64,000 bases of DNA from Bradyrhizobium sp. CCBAU 51765 (GTDB lineage: Bacteria > Pseudomonadota > Alphaproteobacteria > Rhizobiales > Xanthobacteraceae), in assembly GCF_015291725.1 (NCBI RefSeq), contig NZ_CP030038.1, positions 7,181,001-7,245,000 of the forward strand, in the 5' to 3' direction. This document shows positions 49,322-58,862 of the stretch, piece by piece; within the stretch, counting starts at the first letter, position 1; every line of letters begins with the position of its first letter. A program made the translations under genes and the position numbers. Under the pieces are notes generated by a model. The model did not search any database, was not told the origin of the DNA, and saw nothing but the letters and a program-made list of their open reading frames with translations.

Positions 49322-51577
49322 ATGGATCGAAACAACGCGATCAACCCAGCGTATAAAGATTCCGCTTCGTCAGATACCACGGTTGAACAACCCAAAGAAC
49401 CGCAAGCGGTGTTCGAGCAACACGTGCGAGAGGTGCGACAGCTTGGCCCGGTATATTCCCATAGCGGGCTTTATGACATCACCGAACAAGACGATCGCCT
49501 CATCCAAGCAGCGTCTGGTGCTGCCCTTCACCGAGGCCCACCGCCAAATGCGATTTCCATTGAAATCTATGACCGTCGGCTTCGCAAATTGGCAGAGCTG
49601 CTGAAGCAGTCTGGTCACTCAATTGCTGAGCTCGATGACGACACGTTGCTCGATCGCTCCAAGACGCTACTGCCAAAAGACAAGGTGATCTTCTCTGCAT
49701 TGTCAATGGTGAGTAGGTACCGGGAGCCCAGCGATACCGCTCCGCCGCTCAGAACACATTATCGTCCGTCCAAGGAAGATACCAATCTCATCAGAGAGGC
49801 GACCGAGGCGGGCTTTGGTCGAGCAATGGACGCAAAAACCGCTGGAAAATACGCTAGCAGTCTCCGCAAGCTAGCGGCAGCACTGCGCCCCTTGTCGATT
49901 GCCAAGCTCAGCCACAAAGCGCTGCTCGGCTATGCCGATGCTTTGTTTCCGAACGACAAGAAGCTCATCTACGCGTTGAACAGGCTGAACGACTACCGCC
50001 GAACCGCGGGGCGGGACAACTCGCCGAGTTACGTGGGCGATTCGCGCCGGTCAATGCAGCCGGCCGCCGATTTGCCCATTCAGCTTTTCGAACGTGAGCA
50101 GCCTTTAGGGAACGCGGACGGCTCATTGCCGGCGGGCGGCTTCAATGCTCAGCAGTTTTGGGAGGGAACGGGTTTAACCGCTCGTTCTCCCGCGCAACGT
50201 GTCGCCCAGAATATGCTTTTCGACGCTGTGCGCCAAAACAATGTGCCTCCACCTTCCAGCGTCGATGCGCCGGCACTTTGGCAGCGAATGCGTGCCGCCC
50301 CCTCGCCCCTGCAGAGTTTCGCTCAGGAAGCGCTTTTCGATGCGGCCGATCGCGAGGGCCTGCCGCCAGTCAATGCACCGGTGCTTTGGCCGAACATGAG
50401 TTCGGTCGCCTACTCACCCGTGCAAGATGTCGCCCTGGAACAGCTTTTAGGTGCAGCTGATCGCGGGGGCTTGCCGACGACGTTCTACGATGCGCCGGTG
50501 CGCTGGCCAACTGCCGGTTCAGTCACCCATTCGCACGTGCAAAGTGTCATCCAGCAAGAGCTTTTCGATGCCGCGGATCGAGACCAGTTTGCGCCTGCTT
50601 TCGATCTTCAGGCATCGAAGTTATGGGGGGCAACGGAGGCGACAACCCATAGCGCCTGCGGGGCGGACCCTTTCGGTGCCGTGATTTGGCAGCCCAGCTC
50701 ACGGCCGCAGGGTCCAGCTTCTGAAAAAGACTTTGGACGGATGATGAATCAAGATGGGGAGAGAGCCGGCGAGAGCTTTGACGCCTCCATGGCCGTTACC
50801 GAAGGTTTTTTCCATGGCAACCAGCCCGCGACGGACATGATGCGTTCCCGGCTCAGCCGCTGGGGTCAGATGCCGGATGCAGCACAGCGGGTTAAGACCT
50901 ACAACATTCACGGTGAACGCTATACGGGCGTGTTAGGACCGCGTGGGGGTAGCGATCTTCAGCTCATCCATCTGCGCTCTCCTGCTGTTGGCGATACATT
51001 TGACGTTTCATTCGCAGTGCCCAACGATTTTTCCCATCGCACCCAGCTCGCTCCCGACATGATGCTTTCCAAGCTGGGCAAGTGGGACTTCTTGCCTAAT
51101 GCGCAATATCCGCTCATGAACTATGAGATTGGTGGGGAACGCTATACGGCCGTGCTGGGGCCGAGAGGATCCAATGACGTTCAACTCATCCATCACCCAA
51201 GGTTCGCTTCGGGGAGTGAAGCTGTGTCGGTGACTCCGATGGCTTCCCCGCGTACCTACGACGGCCTCGCATCTGGGCTTGATCGGCCCTCCGGGTTCGA
51301 ATTGCAGGCGGCGAACCTCCAACCGCCGTCCGCCGCGCCCCCCTCGGGCCACCACCCGCTCCCGCAAGTTCCTGAACTCGGAGAGTGGTTCGGCCTAAAC
51401 TGGAGGCACGGCCCGCGAGAAGCTTCGACTCTCGTGATTGACATGCTCCAAAACCTGGGCCTTCTGCCGAGCCAGGGCGTCCCCATGACCCGCTTTTTGA
51501 TCCATGGCGAGCCCTACTCGGCTGAAAGCCTACCCGGTGGCCGCGTTCTTCTCTTCCATCGGCCGCAATTTGGCTGA
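49322..51577 (+). CDS. large repeat-built putative type III effector
   Basis: A 751-aa protein made of three repeat types. Type A (residues about 55-134 and 151-226) is a helical unit of roughly 75-80 residues containing Y/IYDRRLRKLAELLKQ or YASSLRKLAAALRP and then ALLGYADALFPNDKKLIYAL. Type B (about 280-435) has tryptophans at 280, 320, 356, 395 and 435 separated by ALFDAADREGLPP-like stretches. Type C (about 486-551, 560-625, 683-747) contains GERYTGVLGPRGGSDLQLIH. It has no signal peptide or membrane segment. The region is tts-box controlled and sits between two NopP-like genes. Type A resembles repeats in rhizobial effectors of the XopD/NopD kind, but no C48 protease domain is present, so it may be a non-catalytic relative. 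Confidence 0.75.
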   Translation: MDRNNAINPAYKDSASSDTTVEQPKEPQAVFEQHVREVRQLGPVYSHSGLYDITEQDDRLIQAASGAALHRGPPPNAISIEIYDRRLRKLAELLKQSGHSIAELDDDTLLDRSKTLLPKDKVIFSALSMVSRYREPSDTAPPLRTHYRPSKEDTNLIREATEAGFGRAMDAKTAGKYASSLRKLAAALRPLSIAKLSHKALLGYADALFPNDKKLIYALNRLNDYRRTAGRDNSPSYVGDSRRSMQPAADLPIQLFEREQPLGNADGSLPAGGFNAQQFWEGTGLTARSPAQRVAQNMLFDAVRQNNVPPPSSVDAPALWQRMRAAPSPLQSFAQEALFDAADREGLPPVNAPVLWPNMSSVAYSPVQDVALEQLLGAADRGGLPTTFYDAPVRWPTAGSVTHSHVQSVIQQELFDAADRDQFAPAFDLQASKLWGATEATTHSACGADPFGAVIWQPSSRPQGPASEKDFGRMMNQDGERAGESFDASMAVTEGFFHGNQPATDMMRSRLSRWGQMPDAAQRVKTYNIHGERYTGVLGPRGGSDLQLIHLRSPAVGDTFDVSFAVPNDFSHRTQLAPDMMLSKLGKWDFLPNAQYPLMNYEIGGERYTAVLGPRGSNDVQLIHHPRFASGSEAVSVTPMASPRTYDGLASGLDRPSGFELQAANLQPPSAAPPSGHHPLPQVPELGEWFGLNWRHGPREASTLVIDMLQNLGLLPSQGVPMTRFLIHGEPYSAESLPGGRVLLFHRPQFG

Positions 51578-52131
51578 ACGATATGCTGTCGGCGCCTCGC
51601 GCGGCCCCACAAACTCCCGAATCCACTCGGATCGCCTATTTTCGGAAATCAGAACCGCGTCCGAACGACAATTGAGACGGCGAGTAAACCCCGTAGCCGC
51701 CATTCACAGCATGATCTTAAGCGGGGTGATTCAATCACCCCTGCGGCTGCATTCGGCAGCACGGAAGGTTCAAGTGAAAGAACCCCAAAAGACGCGGCAT
51801 GAAAGATACCAGCTCATCCTGGGCGGGCCGAGGGTCGAGTGAAATCATCGCGAGCCCGCCGCTTGATCGGCTTGTAAATACACTCCCAACAGGACCGCGG
51901 AGGGCGTGGGGACGTACCTTGTCCCGCTCATCTGGAGCGTTCGACTGAGAAGCCGGGGCTCCAACCCACATGATGACATCCCGAACCGCCGGTCCTCCAA
52001 TCGCTGAGACGAATGGAGATCGACGGCCCTCACGCCCAACGTTCGTCAAACAGCAGCAACTTGGCGCAACTCGGATCCTTCACGATTCGGATCAACTCTT
52101 CGGAGCGCCCCTTTTCTCTCTGTGCTCTTCG

Positions 52132-52572
52132 TTACCAGATGAACTTTGCGCCATCCGGCAGTTCGCAGATGAATTCGCCTTGGTTCACAAGCTCGGTGGT
52201 TCCGACAACAAGCTTCGAGGCTCGCACCGTCAGCTTGCCTTCGCGGCTAAGGCTATGGCGGATGTACTCGGTCACAGCATGTCCAGAGCTGTCGACCGTT
52301 TGGTGAGCATTGGAGAAGCTGATTCCATTCTGGACCGTCACCCTGAATGCATTGATAACCAGACCGGCCTGCGTCGCCGATGCAGGTTTGCCGCCCTCCG
52401 CGGGGCTACAGTGGCTCATGTCCAGTATGAGCTTCACATTCTTCCCCGCCTGCAGGGCATTGAGCACCTCGGTGTATTTCGGCGAGGGCTCATCGGCTCT
52501 CGCCGGAGCGCTAGCGCTTGCGACCGAAAGCAAGGACAACAGGATCGTCAGTCCTTTGCCGGTAATCTTCAT
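52132..52572 (-). CDS. VirK-family periplasmic protein
   Basis: A 146-aa protein with a signal peptide (LLSLLSVASASAPARA) and a small mature domain (YTEVLNALQAGKNVKLILDM, LSREGKLTVRASKLVVG) like the VirK proteins found near Agrobacterium and rhizobial virulence loci. Its molecular role is unknown. The ATG at 52572 follows GAGGGAGAAGAG, a strong ribosome site. No tts box was seen in front of it. It lies on the opposite strand to the flanking effector-like genes. Confidence 0.8.
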   Translation of the reverse strand: MKITGKGLTILLSLLSVASASAPARADEPSPKYTEVLNALQAGKNVKLILDMSHCSPAEGGKPASATQAGLVINAFRVTVQNGISFSNAHQTVDSSGHAVTEYIRHSLSREGKLTVRASKLVVGTTELVNQGEFICELPDGAKFIW

Positions 52573-53020
52573 ATGCTCTTCTCCCTCGATAAGTACTACA
52601 GCTTACGTTTTTCAAGATGTCGTGCTCGCGCGTTGTTTGGCTTTCATTCAGCAAGCGCGCTCGCGCCTGTACAAAAACAGCCTGCCGCAATCAGGCGCAA
52701 GTAGTTGCGACGGCTATTCCAACATCACAACCTCGTAGGTCAGGTTCTGGGGGCATTCGCCTTGCGGGCGTTGACAACGATTTGTTCGGTGGTCGGCCGC
52801 TTGGAAACCACAAACGACGAGCGGTCGCGCTGGTCCACTCGGGCGTAATGAGCGAGGACATGCAGCCGTCACATCTGCAGGAGCAGACGATCTACGAAGG
52901 AAGCACTCGATCAGCCGCATGCGCTTGCGTGTCCTCTTAGTCTGCAAAGGACTGTCTGCCCTAGGCGATAGGTGAAGCGAACGCAGCGCGGCGGTCGAGG
53001 AACCCGGTCTCAGCTTGATC

Positions 53021-53050
53021 GATGTCAGCTTCTCGAAAGCTGCACCTGCA
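53021..53050 (+). promoter_or_regulatory. tts box upstream of second NopP-like gene
   Basis: GTCAGCTTCTCGAAAGCT at 53024-53041 is an exact match to the tts-box core, about 50 bases upstream of the ATG at 53093. It is the best of the boxes in this window. It also shows that the in-frame TTG at 53015 is not the start, since the box would lie inside the gene. Confidence 0.92.
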
Positions 53051-53092
53051 ACAATCCGCGCCGATAGGCGGCACTTCGAAGGGAGTAGAGAG

Positions 53093-54058
53093 ATGAATGT
53101 TGATCCACGGAATGCCGCGGACAATTCGTTTGAGGTTCAGCGGCCGCACCACGTCGGTCGACAGCAGGACGAGCTTAGCGCCCAAACCATCGCAGCGAGA
53201 AGTTCAGAAGACCAAGCAAACTTTGAGCAGCAGCTGAATGACTTGGCTCTAGATGACTTGGATTCGGTCTACCCCACCGCGGCGCCAGTCTCCTTAGCGG
53301 CAGATTCCGCGAGCGCCGCGCCCTCATCTGCGCCAAACGAGGCGATCTCGGAACCCAGTCGCTATCCAGCCTCATCATACGTCAGTGGGCGCGCTCAGCT
53401 TGCCGCAACACTGACGGGTGCCACTCTTGAAGCACTTCGGAACGAGATCGAACTTGCCGCGCAACAGGCAGCACGTTGGTCATCGGCGACCGACGCTGCC
53501 ATTGATCGAGATCGCGTATTCGACGACGTGGCGAGGTCGTCATATGTCACACTGCGGCGTTTTCAGAATCAGGACACTGATTGCAAGCCGCACACGGAAG
53601 AAAACACGAGTGCAATATCTCATGTCCGCAACACGGCTCGAGATCATTCTTCCGTTGGAGATCCTCTGGAGCGGTATCCCCTGGACCGAGCCCGCCAGGC
53701 TGGTTGGCATATGCGGGGAAAGACTACAGTCTCAGCCTTCGTATCGTTAGTCGAGGATCCGTCAAAACTTGTCGTCTCTCGCGATCCGTGGGCGAGAGCG
53801 ATTGCCAACAATGCGGACGCGCTACACACCTACACCGTACCGAAGACCACAATCTGGACGCCCGACGACGTGCTGAGTAGCATTGGGCTTGGAATGAACG
53901 CCGAGGATCAGGACACCATCGATGGAGACGTCGATTTGATGTGCTCACTGGGCAGAACGCCGACCCGCGAAACCGAGCGCCTGTTCCTTGGAGGCAATTT
54001 GGAAAGCTACCGCACCAGTAGTGAAGCAAATCCCTACAAGCGCGAGAGTAATGAGTAG
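53093..54058 (+). CDS. NopP-like type III effector, copy 2
   Basis: A 321-aa protein starting MNVDPRNAADNSFEVQ after AAGGGAGTAGAGAG. The N-terminal part (ELSAQTIAARSSEDQANFEQ, LDDLDSVYPTAAP) is Ser/Ala/Pro rich and flexible, as in secretion signals. The C-terminal two thirds match copy 1 (ADALHTYTVPKTTIWTPDDV, RLFLGGNLESYRTSSEANPY). The copy differs from copy 1 mainly in the N-terminal 100 residues. I assign it to NopP from general resemblance; a name-level match needs a search. Confidence 0.75.
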   Translation: MNVDPRNAADNSFEVQRPHHVGRQQDELSAQTIAARSSEDQANFEQQLNDLALDDLDSVYPTAAPVSLAADSASAAPSSAPNEAISEPSRYPASSYVSGRAQLAATLTGATLEALRNEIELAAQQAARWSSATDAAIDRDRVFDDVARSSYVTLRRFQNQDTDCKPHTEENTSAISHVRNTARDHSSVGDPLERYPLDRARQAGWHMRGKTTVSAFVSLVEDPSKLVVSRDPWARAIANNADALHTYTVPKTTIWTPDDVLSSIGLGMNAEDQDTIDGDVDLMCSLGRTPTRETERLFLGGNLESYRTSSEANPYKRESNE

Positions 54059-54506
54059 ATGGTCGATCGCGCCATTTGGCAGGTTCGTTGGCGACCAAGC
54101 GCCACAACACCCTGCAACGAAGAAAAGCGGCGCATCAGCTCCGCCTCATGCACAACAGATTAAGCGTAAGGGGGGCGACCGACGGCCCGATGAAGGCGCC
54201 GATCGAGCCGTACAGCGGTTGACAGTTCCGACGGAAGGTCAGGAGGACACCGATGTTGTCCCCTCATCCCTTTCCACTCGTTGAAGCATCGTGGCATCTT
54301 GGGTGCATTGTGTCGCGAGGCAGGAATTTATCAGGCGGCTTCAGGGGTTGGCAGGCGGATTTGGCGAGGTAAGCCGCCGAAAGCGCAGCATCCTCGCGTT
54401 AGCTAACTCTTTCTGACAATGATCGCGTGTCAACCAACCGTGTTTCGGCCGCGGTCGCATCATACATTCACTCACCCGTAGCAAGCGGCGCTATGGCATT
54501 ACAGCC

Positions 54507-54555
54507 GATCCGCAACCTGGATGCGTTCCATCAAAACAATCGATTTTGCCGAGCA
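54507..54555 (+). promoter_or_regulatory. nod box (NodD-binding site)
   Basis: The 49-bp element follows the nod-box pattern: ATCCGC, GGATG, CATC and the hallmark AAACAATCGATTTTGCC, ending GAGCA. It reads rightward toward ttsI, which begins 1.5 kb later, the known arrangement by which flavonoid-NodD signalling switches on TtsI in rhizobia. Confidence 0.93.
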
Positions 54556-55632
54556 TGCCTAAAGGCCTCATAGTCGATCGAAATGTATGGAGACCGCATT
54601 CAAGATGACGTCTGGCAATCGATTCTCTCCTCAGTCCCCTACCGAACAATTTGGCTCGAGCGATCGGCAGTCTCGCGTCACATCGACGTCCCGCGCCCGC
54701 CCCGATTTTCCCACTAAATTGCCGAGTATGAGGCAGGTCGGATTGGCCGATCTTTGGCGTCACAGCCGAACGACTGCCTCTTCGCGCGCTTCAAGGCGTT
54801 ATGGCGCTACGCTTGATTGGACAGACAAATGCTCACGACCTTGGACAGAGCGCGATTGACCTTCGCACAGCTCGGCAGCATGGCCCCACTGTGTCGTCAT
54901 TGCTTCACAAGGAGTCCGATGTTGATGGCGCCGATACAAAGAGCCCTTAAAGGCACTTGAATCTCACCCAGCGTCAGATTGTAGGATTTACGACAGTCTC
55001 GCGACAGACTCCACTCGCGTGAACTCTTCCTGACAGGTAGCGACAATTGCGAACGTCTCAGAATCTCAATGCTCGGCCGATACGGCTTGGGACACTGCTC
55101 GACTGCTCCGATTCAGATCTTGCATCGTTAATCTGCTTTGTGAACGCAAGACGAAGCGCGCTCTTCGCAGTCAGGCGAGGATCCAGCGCGCGAGAACAAG
55201 GCGAGCAATCGCCGTACCGATCACAGGCTGAGTCCAAGCTCGAGACTAGATCGTTCTTGCGCCGTTCAACCCGTCTGACGAAATTGAGCCGGCCTCACTG
55301 CCTCAGACAATGCGCGACAGCAATGCCAGGCTCAATTTGTCCTTCCTTGGCAGCCTTCGCTCGGCTGGCGCGGAGAAAATCTTGGAAGTAACCGAGCTTC
55401 AGGACGGTTGACATCATGTTTGGCCATTATCACCGGCTGGCGAGACAATGTCTAACCCGCCCATGGGCGTGTTGAGCGTTTCATCGCTCTTGGCCTTTTA
55501 CAGCCTGTCGTCCGCCGCATAGCGCGTAAACTGTCTTAGACGCGGAAAACTTGTATCGTAGTGACTTGACGACACTACGGGCTCAACTGCCTTGCAGGAC
55601 TGACCGCGGATCAAGACGATTTGGGAGTTCCA
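54556..55632. other. long leader between nod box and ttsI, no gene seen
   Basis: Frames of 90 and 114 codons occur at 54587 and 55047 but lack recognisable products. If transcription starts at the nod box, this is an unusually long untranslated or weakly translated leader. Confidence 0.5.
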
Positions 55633-56067
55633 ATGTCGGTTTCGCAAGTCCGTTCGGCGGCAGATACAGCCGCTCTCGCCTGCGCTTTCCTTTCACTCCG
55701 CGAGTTTGGCGCGATCGCCACTGCAGGCATTCGCGTAATGCATGCAGCCATCGCTATGTTTAGCCCGCAGATGAATCAGCACATCGCCAGGGCTCTCGTC
55801 CTCGTGAGAGATTGCCGATCACTTGCCGGCGTAAAGGAGATTTTGAGCCCCGCCGCGGGCTGGAACCATCCGCCGCGGGCCCCCGCCTATCCGCCGACGG
55901 CGGACGTGCACTGCCTGCCAACAGGCTCTTGCGTATCGCGCACGGGTTTTCGAATTCACGCCAAAGCGGCATCCTCTGGGTTCCGCCGATCGTCATGGTC
56001 AAGCGTGACACGCTCAAGTCCTGCCAAGGATGGAGGAGAGGCGATGAATGCGAATTCTCCTGGTTGA
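55633..56067 (+). CDS. uncertain small protein upstream of ttsI
   Basis: A 144-codon frame starting MSVSQVRSAADTAALACAFL with helical, alanine-rich first half (IATAGIRVMHAAIAMFSP) and a low-complexity second half. It overlaps the ttsI start by 20 bases. It might be a translated leader coupling to ttsI, or chance. I do not recognise it. Confidence 0.3.
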   Translation: MSVSQVRSAADTAALACAFLSLREFGAIATAGIRVMHAAIAMFSPQMNQHIARALVLVRDCRSLAGVKEILSPAAGWNHPPRAPAYPPTADVHCLPTGSCVSRTGFRIHAKAASSGFRRSSWSSVTRSSPAKDGGEAMNANSPG

Positions 56068-56737
56068 TCATCATGCGGACTTTGGCCGCGCCGTGAAGGA
56101 AACGCTGCTGAATTGCGGGTTCGCCGTCGACGTGACGCGGACGCTGGATGAGGCGTCGGCCGCGTTGGATTGCGCGAACTATCACATGATACTGCTCGAC
56201 TCCTTCTTGCCCGATGGAGATGGTTTGGACTGGTTGAAGCAGTTGCGGCGCGAAGGACAATCAATGCCGACTATGATGATGAGCAATCTCAATGATCTCA
56301 GTCGGCGGATTGCGATCTTCAACGCCGGAGCGGATGATTTTCTGCCCAAGCCCGTTTCTATCGACGAGCTCGTTGCTCGCATGCGAGCTATTCTGCGACG
56401 ATCAACGCAGATGACGGCGCCGGTGGTGACATTCGGGAATCTGCATTTCGATCCGATCGCGAGACAAGTCTCCGTCGGTGGACGAGTACTGAGAATTGCG
56501 CGCCGCGAAGTGTGCATTCTTGAACATTTGCTCAACCGCGCGGGCCGTACCGTGCCGCGCGCATCGCTCGAAGAAAGCTTGTATGCATTTGACGACGAGG
56601 TCTCGACCAATGCGCTGGAAGTCGGGATTTATCGCCTGCGCACGCATTTGAGCCAGGCGGGTGCAACGCTCAGGATCAAGACCGCGCGCGGTGTCGGTTA
56701 CACCCTTGAACTCGTTGGCGCAGCATCGGCTGCCTAG
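56048..56737 (+). CDS. ttsI: TtsI, T3SS regulator (OmpR-type response regulator)
   Basis: A 229-aa protein: receiver domain (1-120) and winged-helix DNA-binding domain (130-225; VCILEHLLNRAGRTVPRASL, VGIYRLRTHLSQAG, RGVGYTL). The phosphoacceptor Asp (D51 in MILLDSFLPDGDGL) and K101 are present, but the acidic pocket reads VDHHAD, with His where a second Asp/Glu is usual. The switch residue is S79. No sensor kinase gene is adjacent, in line with TtsI being controlled by expression from a nod box. It binds the tts boxes seen at 33.6, 47.9, 49.3 and 53.0 kb. ATG at 56048 follows GGAGGAGAGGCG. Confidence 0.93.
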   Translation: MRILLVDHHADFGRAVKETLLNCGFAVDVTRTLDEASAALDCANYHMILLDSFLPDGDGLDWLKQLRREGQSMPTMMMSNLNDLSRRIAIFNAGADDFLPKPVSIDELVARMRAILRRSTQMTAPVVTFGNLHFDPIARQVSVGGRVLRIARREVCILEHLLNRAGRTVPRASLEESLYAFDDEVSTNALEVGIYRLRTHLSQAGATLRIKTARGVGYTLELVGAASAA

Positions 56738-56806
56738 CCGATCGAACTTGAAAGCAGCACTTCCTTGAACTTCGTCAACAATGACGCCGGCGCTGATGGA
56801 CCGTCG

Positions 56807-58219
56807 ATGGTCGCCAGCGGCTCGCATTATGCCGCTTTTCCCCGCCTCTGCTACGCCCTGTGCGCAGTTGCTCTGCTACTTCCGCTTGCTGCCGCGGCTC
56901 AGGCAAAGCGAGATGGCAAAGGAGAACCGCCACGAGCCGCGCCTGGCAGCACCACCGGCACGCTCAACCTTACCTCCTCACAGGGAAAGACAGTTCATCT
57001 GACCGGACCGGCTGCGAGCATTTTTATTGCCGACCCTGCCATTGCGGATTATCAGGCGCCGTCGAACACCACGATTTTCGTGTTTGGCAAAAAGTCGGGA
57101 CGGACTAGCCTGTTCGCCCTAAACGACAATGGAGAGGCTCTCGCCGAGCTGCGTGTTGTCGTCACCCAACCGATCGAGGATCTGCGGGCCGCGCTGAAGG
57201 CCGAGGTCGGCGACTATCCGATTCAGGTCAGCTATACCCCGCGCGGCGCGATCCTTAGCGGTACGGCGCCTAATGCCGAGGTCGTCGAGACCGCCAGGAA
57301 GGTCACTGAGCAGTTTCTTGGGGCTGGCGCGCTGGTTGTCAACAAGATCCAGGTCGCCGGCTCATTACAGGTGAATCTCAGCGTACGGGTGGCAGAGGTC
57401 TCCCGCATCGCCGCCAAGGATCTCAACATCAACTTCACCGCCTCGAGCCCAAACGGCGCTTTCCTTGTCACCGGCAAAGGGGGAGGGTCCGGCGCAGCCG
57501 GCGGCGGCGGCACGATCGGGATTGGATTTAGCGCCGGCAACACCAACTTGAGCGCTGTTCTGGACGCTCTCGCAAGCGAGCACCTCGCCTCAATCCTGGC
57601 TGAGCCGAATCTGACGGCGATGTCCGGCGAAGCCGCAAGCTTCCTCGCCGGCGGCGAATTCCCTATTCCGGTGATGCAGGATAACCGGCAGGTTTCGGTC
57701 CAATTTCGCCAATTCGGCGTGAGCCTCGAGTTCGTTCCAACGGTTCTCAACAATAATCAGATCAATATCCGTGTGAAGCCCGAAGTCAGCGAACTCTCGA
57801 GCGAAGGCGAAGTCAAAATCAATGGCATGGCGGTCCCTGCCCTCTCCACTCGGCGGGCGAGCACCGTGGTCGAGCTCGCCAGCGGTCAGAGCTTTGCAAT
57901 CGGCGGCCTCATCAGGCGCAACTTCAACACTGATATCGGCGAGTTTCCCTGGCTCGGCGATGTGCCGATCCTGGGCGCGCTTTTTCGCTCCTCATCGTTT
58001 CAAAAACGTGAAACCGAGTTGGTCATTATTGTCACGCCCTACATCGTGCGGCCCGGACCGAATCCGAACCGGATGAGTGCGCCGAGCGACCGCATCTCAC
58101 CGCCCTCAGACGCGGGGCGGATTTTGACGAACACGGTGGCCCGGCCGCCGCGAGAGCGCGATGCGCCTCGCGCCAGCGCACCAGGATCGACCGGCAGCGC
58201 GGGCTTTATTATCGAATGA
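56807..58219 (+). CDS. rhcC2: T3SS outer-membrane secretin, RhcC2-like (CpaC-type)
   Basis: A 470-aa protein with signal peptide (LCYALCAVALLLPLAAAAQA), a BON/pilus-N-like domain (IFIADPAIADYQAPSNTTIF, ILSGTAPNAEVVETARKVTE) and a full secretin domain (LDALASEHLASILAEPNLTA, FLAGGEFPIPV, VELASGQSFAIGGLIRR, VPILGALFRSSSFQKRETEL). It forms the outer-membrane ring of the exporter. The sequence resembles CpaC/Flp-pilus secretins more than YscC. The ttsI-secretin-lipoprotein order matches y4xI-y4xJ-y4xK of Rhizobium NGR234. Start at ATG 56807 is preferred over TTG 56765. Confidence 0.85.
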   Translation: MVASGSHYAAFPRLCYALCAVALLLPLAAAAQAKRDGKGEPPRAAPGSTTGTLNLTSSQGKTVHLTGPAASIFIADPAIADYQAPSNTTIFVFGKKSGRTSLFALNDNGEALAELRVVVTQPIEDLRAALKAEVGDYPIQVSYTPRGAILSGTAPNAEVVETARKVTEQFLGAGALVVNKIQVAGSLQVNLSVRVAEVSRIAAKDLNINFTASSPNGAFLVTGKGGGSGAAGGGGTIGIGFSAGNTNLSAVLDALASEHLASILAEPNLTAMSGEAASFLAGGEFPIPVMQDNRQVSVQFRQFGVSLEFVPTVLNNNQINIRVKPEVSELSSEGEVKINGMAVPALSTRRASTVVELASGQSFAIGGLIRRNFNTDIGEFPWLGDVPILGALFRSSSFQKRETELVIIVTPYIVRPGPNPNRMSAPSDRISPPSDAGRILTNTVARPPRERDAPRASAPGSTGSAGFIIE

Positions 58220-58229
58220 GGATCGGCAA

Positions 58230-58862
58230 ATGACTTTGCGACATCTGTGCTACCCGATCGTTATTGGAACAACATTGGGGGGCTGCGCAAATACTGCCTC
58301 GATCCAGCCCGGGCCGGCTGACCAAGAGATCCAGGTCGAGCAGAAGAGTAACGTGCTGTTCCTGCAGAGCCTTCGTGGCCCCGAACGGCATCGGCTGCGA
58401 AGCTTTATTGCAGCGACCAGTCGCGGCCGGCTGGATGCCCTCCATGTGGGTGTCATCGGCCCGCCCAGACTCATTGCACAGGTGGCCCACGAGGCTCGCG
58501 CCATGGGCGTTGCCACCTACAACATCCGCCTGTCCGCTTCTCGTGTGGATTTGCCGGCTCGTTCCGGGGTGAGGATCGAAGCGATCACTTTCGAAGCCCA
58601 TCCTCCGGTCTGCCCATCGCTCTCCATCGTCGGTCCTACAGTGAACGACAATTCGTTCAATCCGACCCTTGGCTGCTCAGTCCGGAATAACCTTGCGGTC
58701 ATGGTCAATGAACCTGGCGACTTGTTAGGCAATGGCGCTGTCATGTCGACCAGTGGTGATCGTGCAGTGCTTCCCATCACCGCACGTGGGGCCACGTCGG
58801 GGGGCAACAGGAGCAATTTGGAGGATGAAACGCATAACAGGGTTGCGCCAGAAACCCAATAA
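58230..58862 (+). CDS. CpaD-like lipoprotein of T3SS locus (y4xK-like)
   Basis: A 210-aa lipoprotein: signal and lipobox MTLRHLCYPIVIGTTLGGC (cysteine at 19). The mature part has RHRLRSFIAATSRGRLDALH, IRLSASRVDLP, and the CpaD-type end NPTLGCSVRNNLAVMVNEPG with a conserved asparagine-rich turn. CpaD proteins help secretins of Flp pili; here it likely assists the RhcC2 ring. It follows rhcC2 by 10 bases. Confidence 0.85.
   Translation: MTLRHLCYPIVIGTTLGGCANTASIQPGPADQEIQVEQKSNVLFLQSLRGPERHRLRSFIAATSRGRLDALHVGVIGPPRLIAQVAHEARAMGVATYNIRLSASRVDLPARSGVRIEAITFEAHPPVCPSLSIVGPTVNDNSFNPTLGCSVRNNLAVMVNEPGDLLGNGAVMSTSGDRAVLPITARGATSGGNRSNLEDETHNRVAPETQ

Noticed and set aside
49322..51577. Assignment of the 751-aa protein as a C48 SUMO protease (NopD/XopD)
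   Set aside because: No His-Asp-Cys protease region is visible; only the N-terminal repeat type hints at that group.
51504..51842. 112-codon plus frame after the 751-aa gene
   Set aside because: It overlaps the end of that gene, has no motif or ribosome site, and no tts box.
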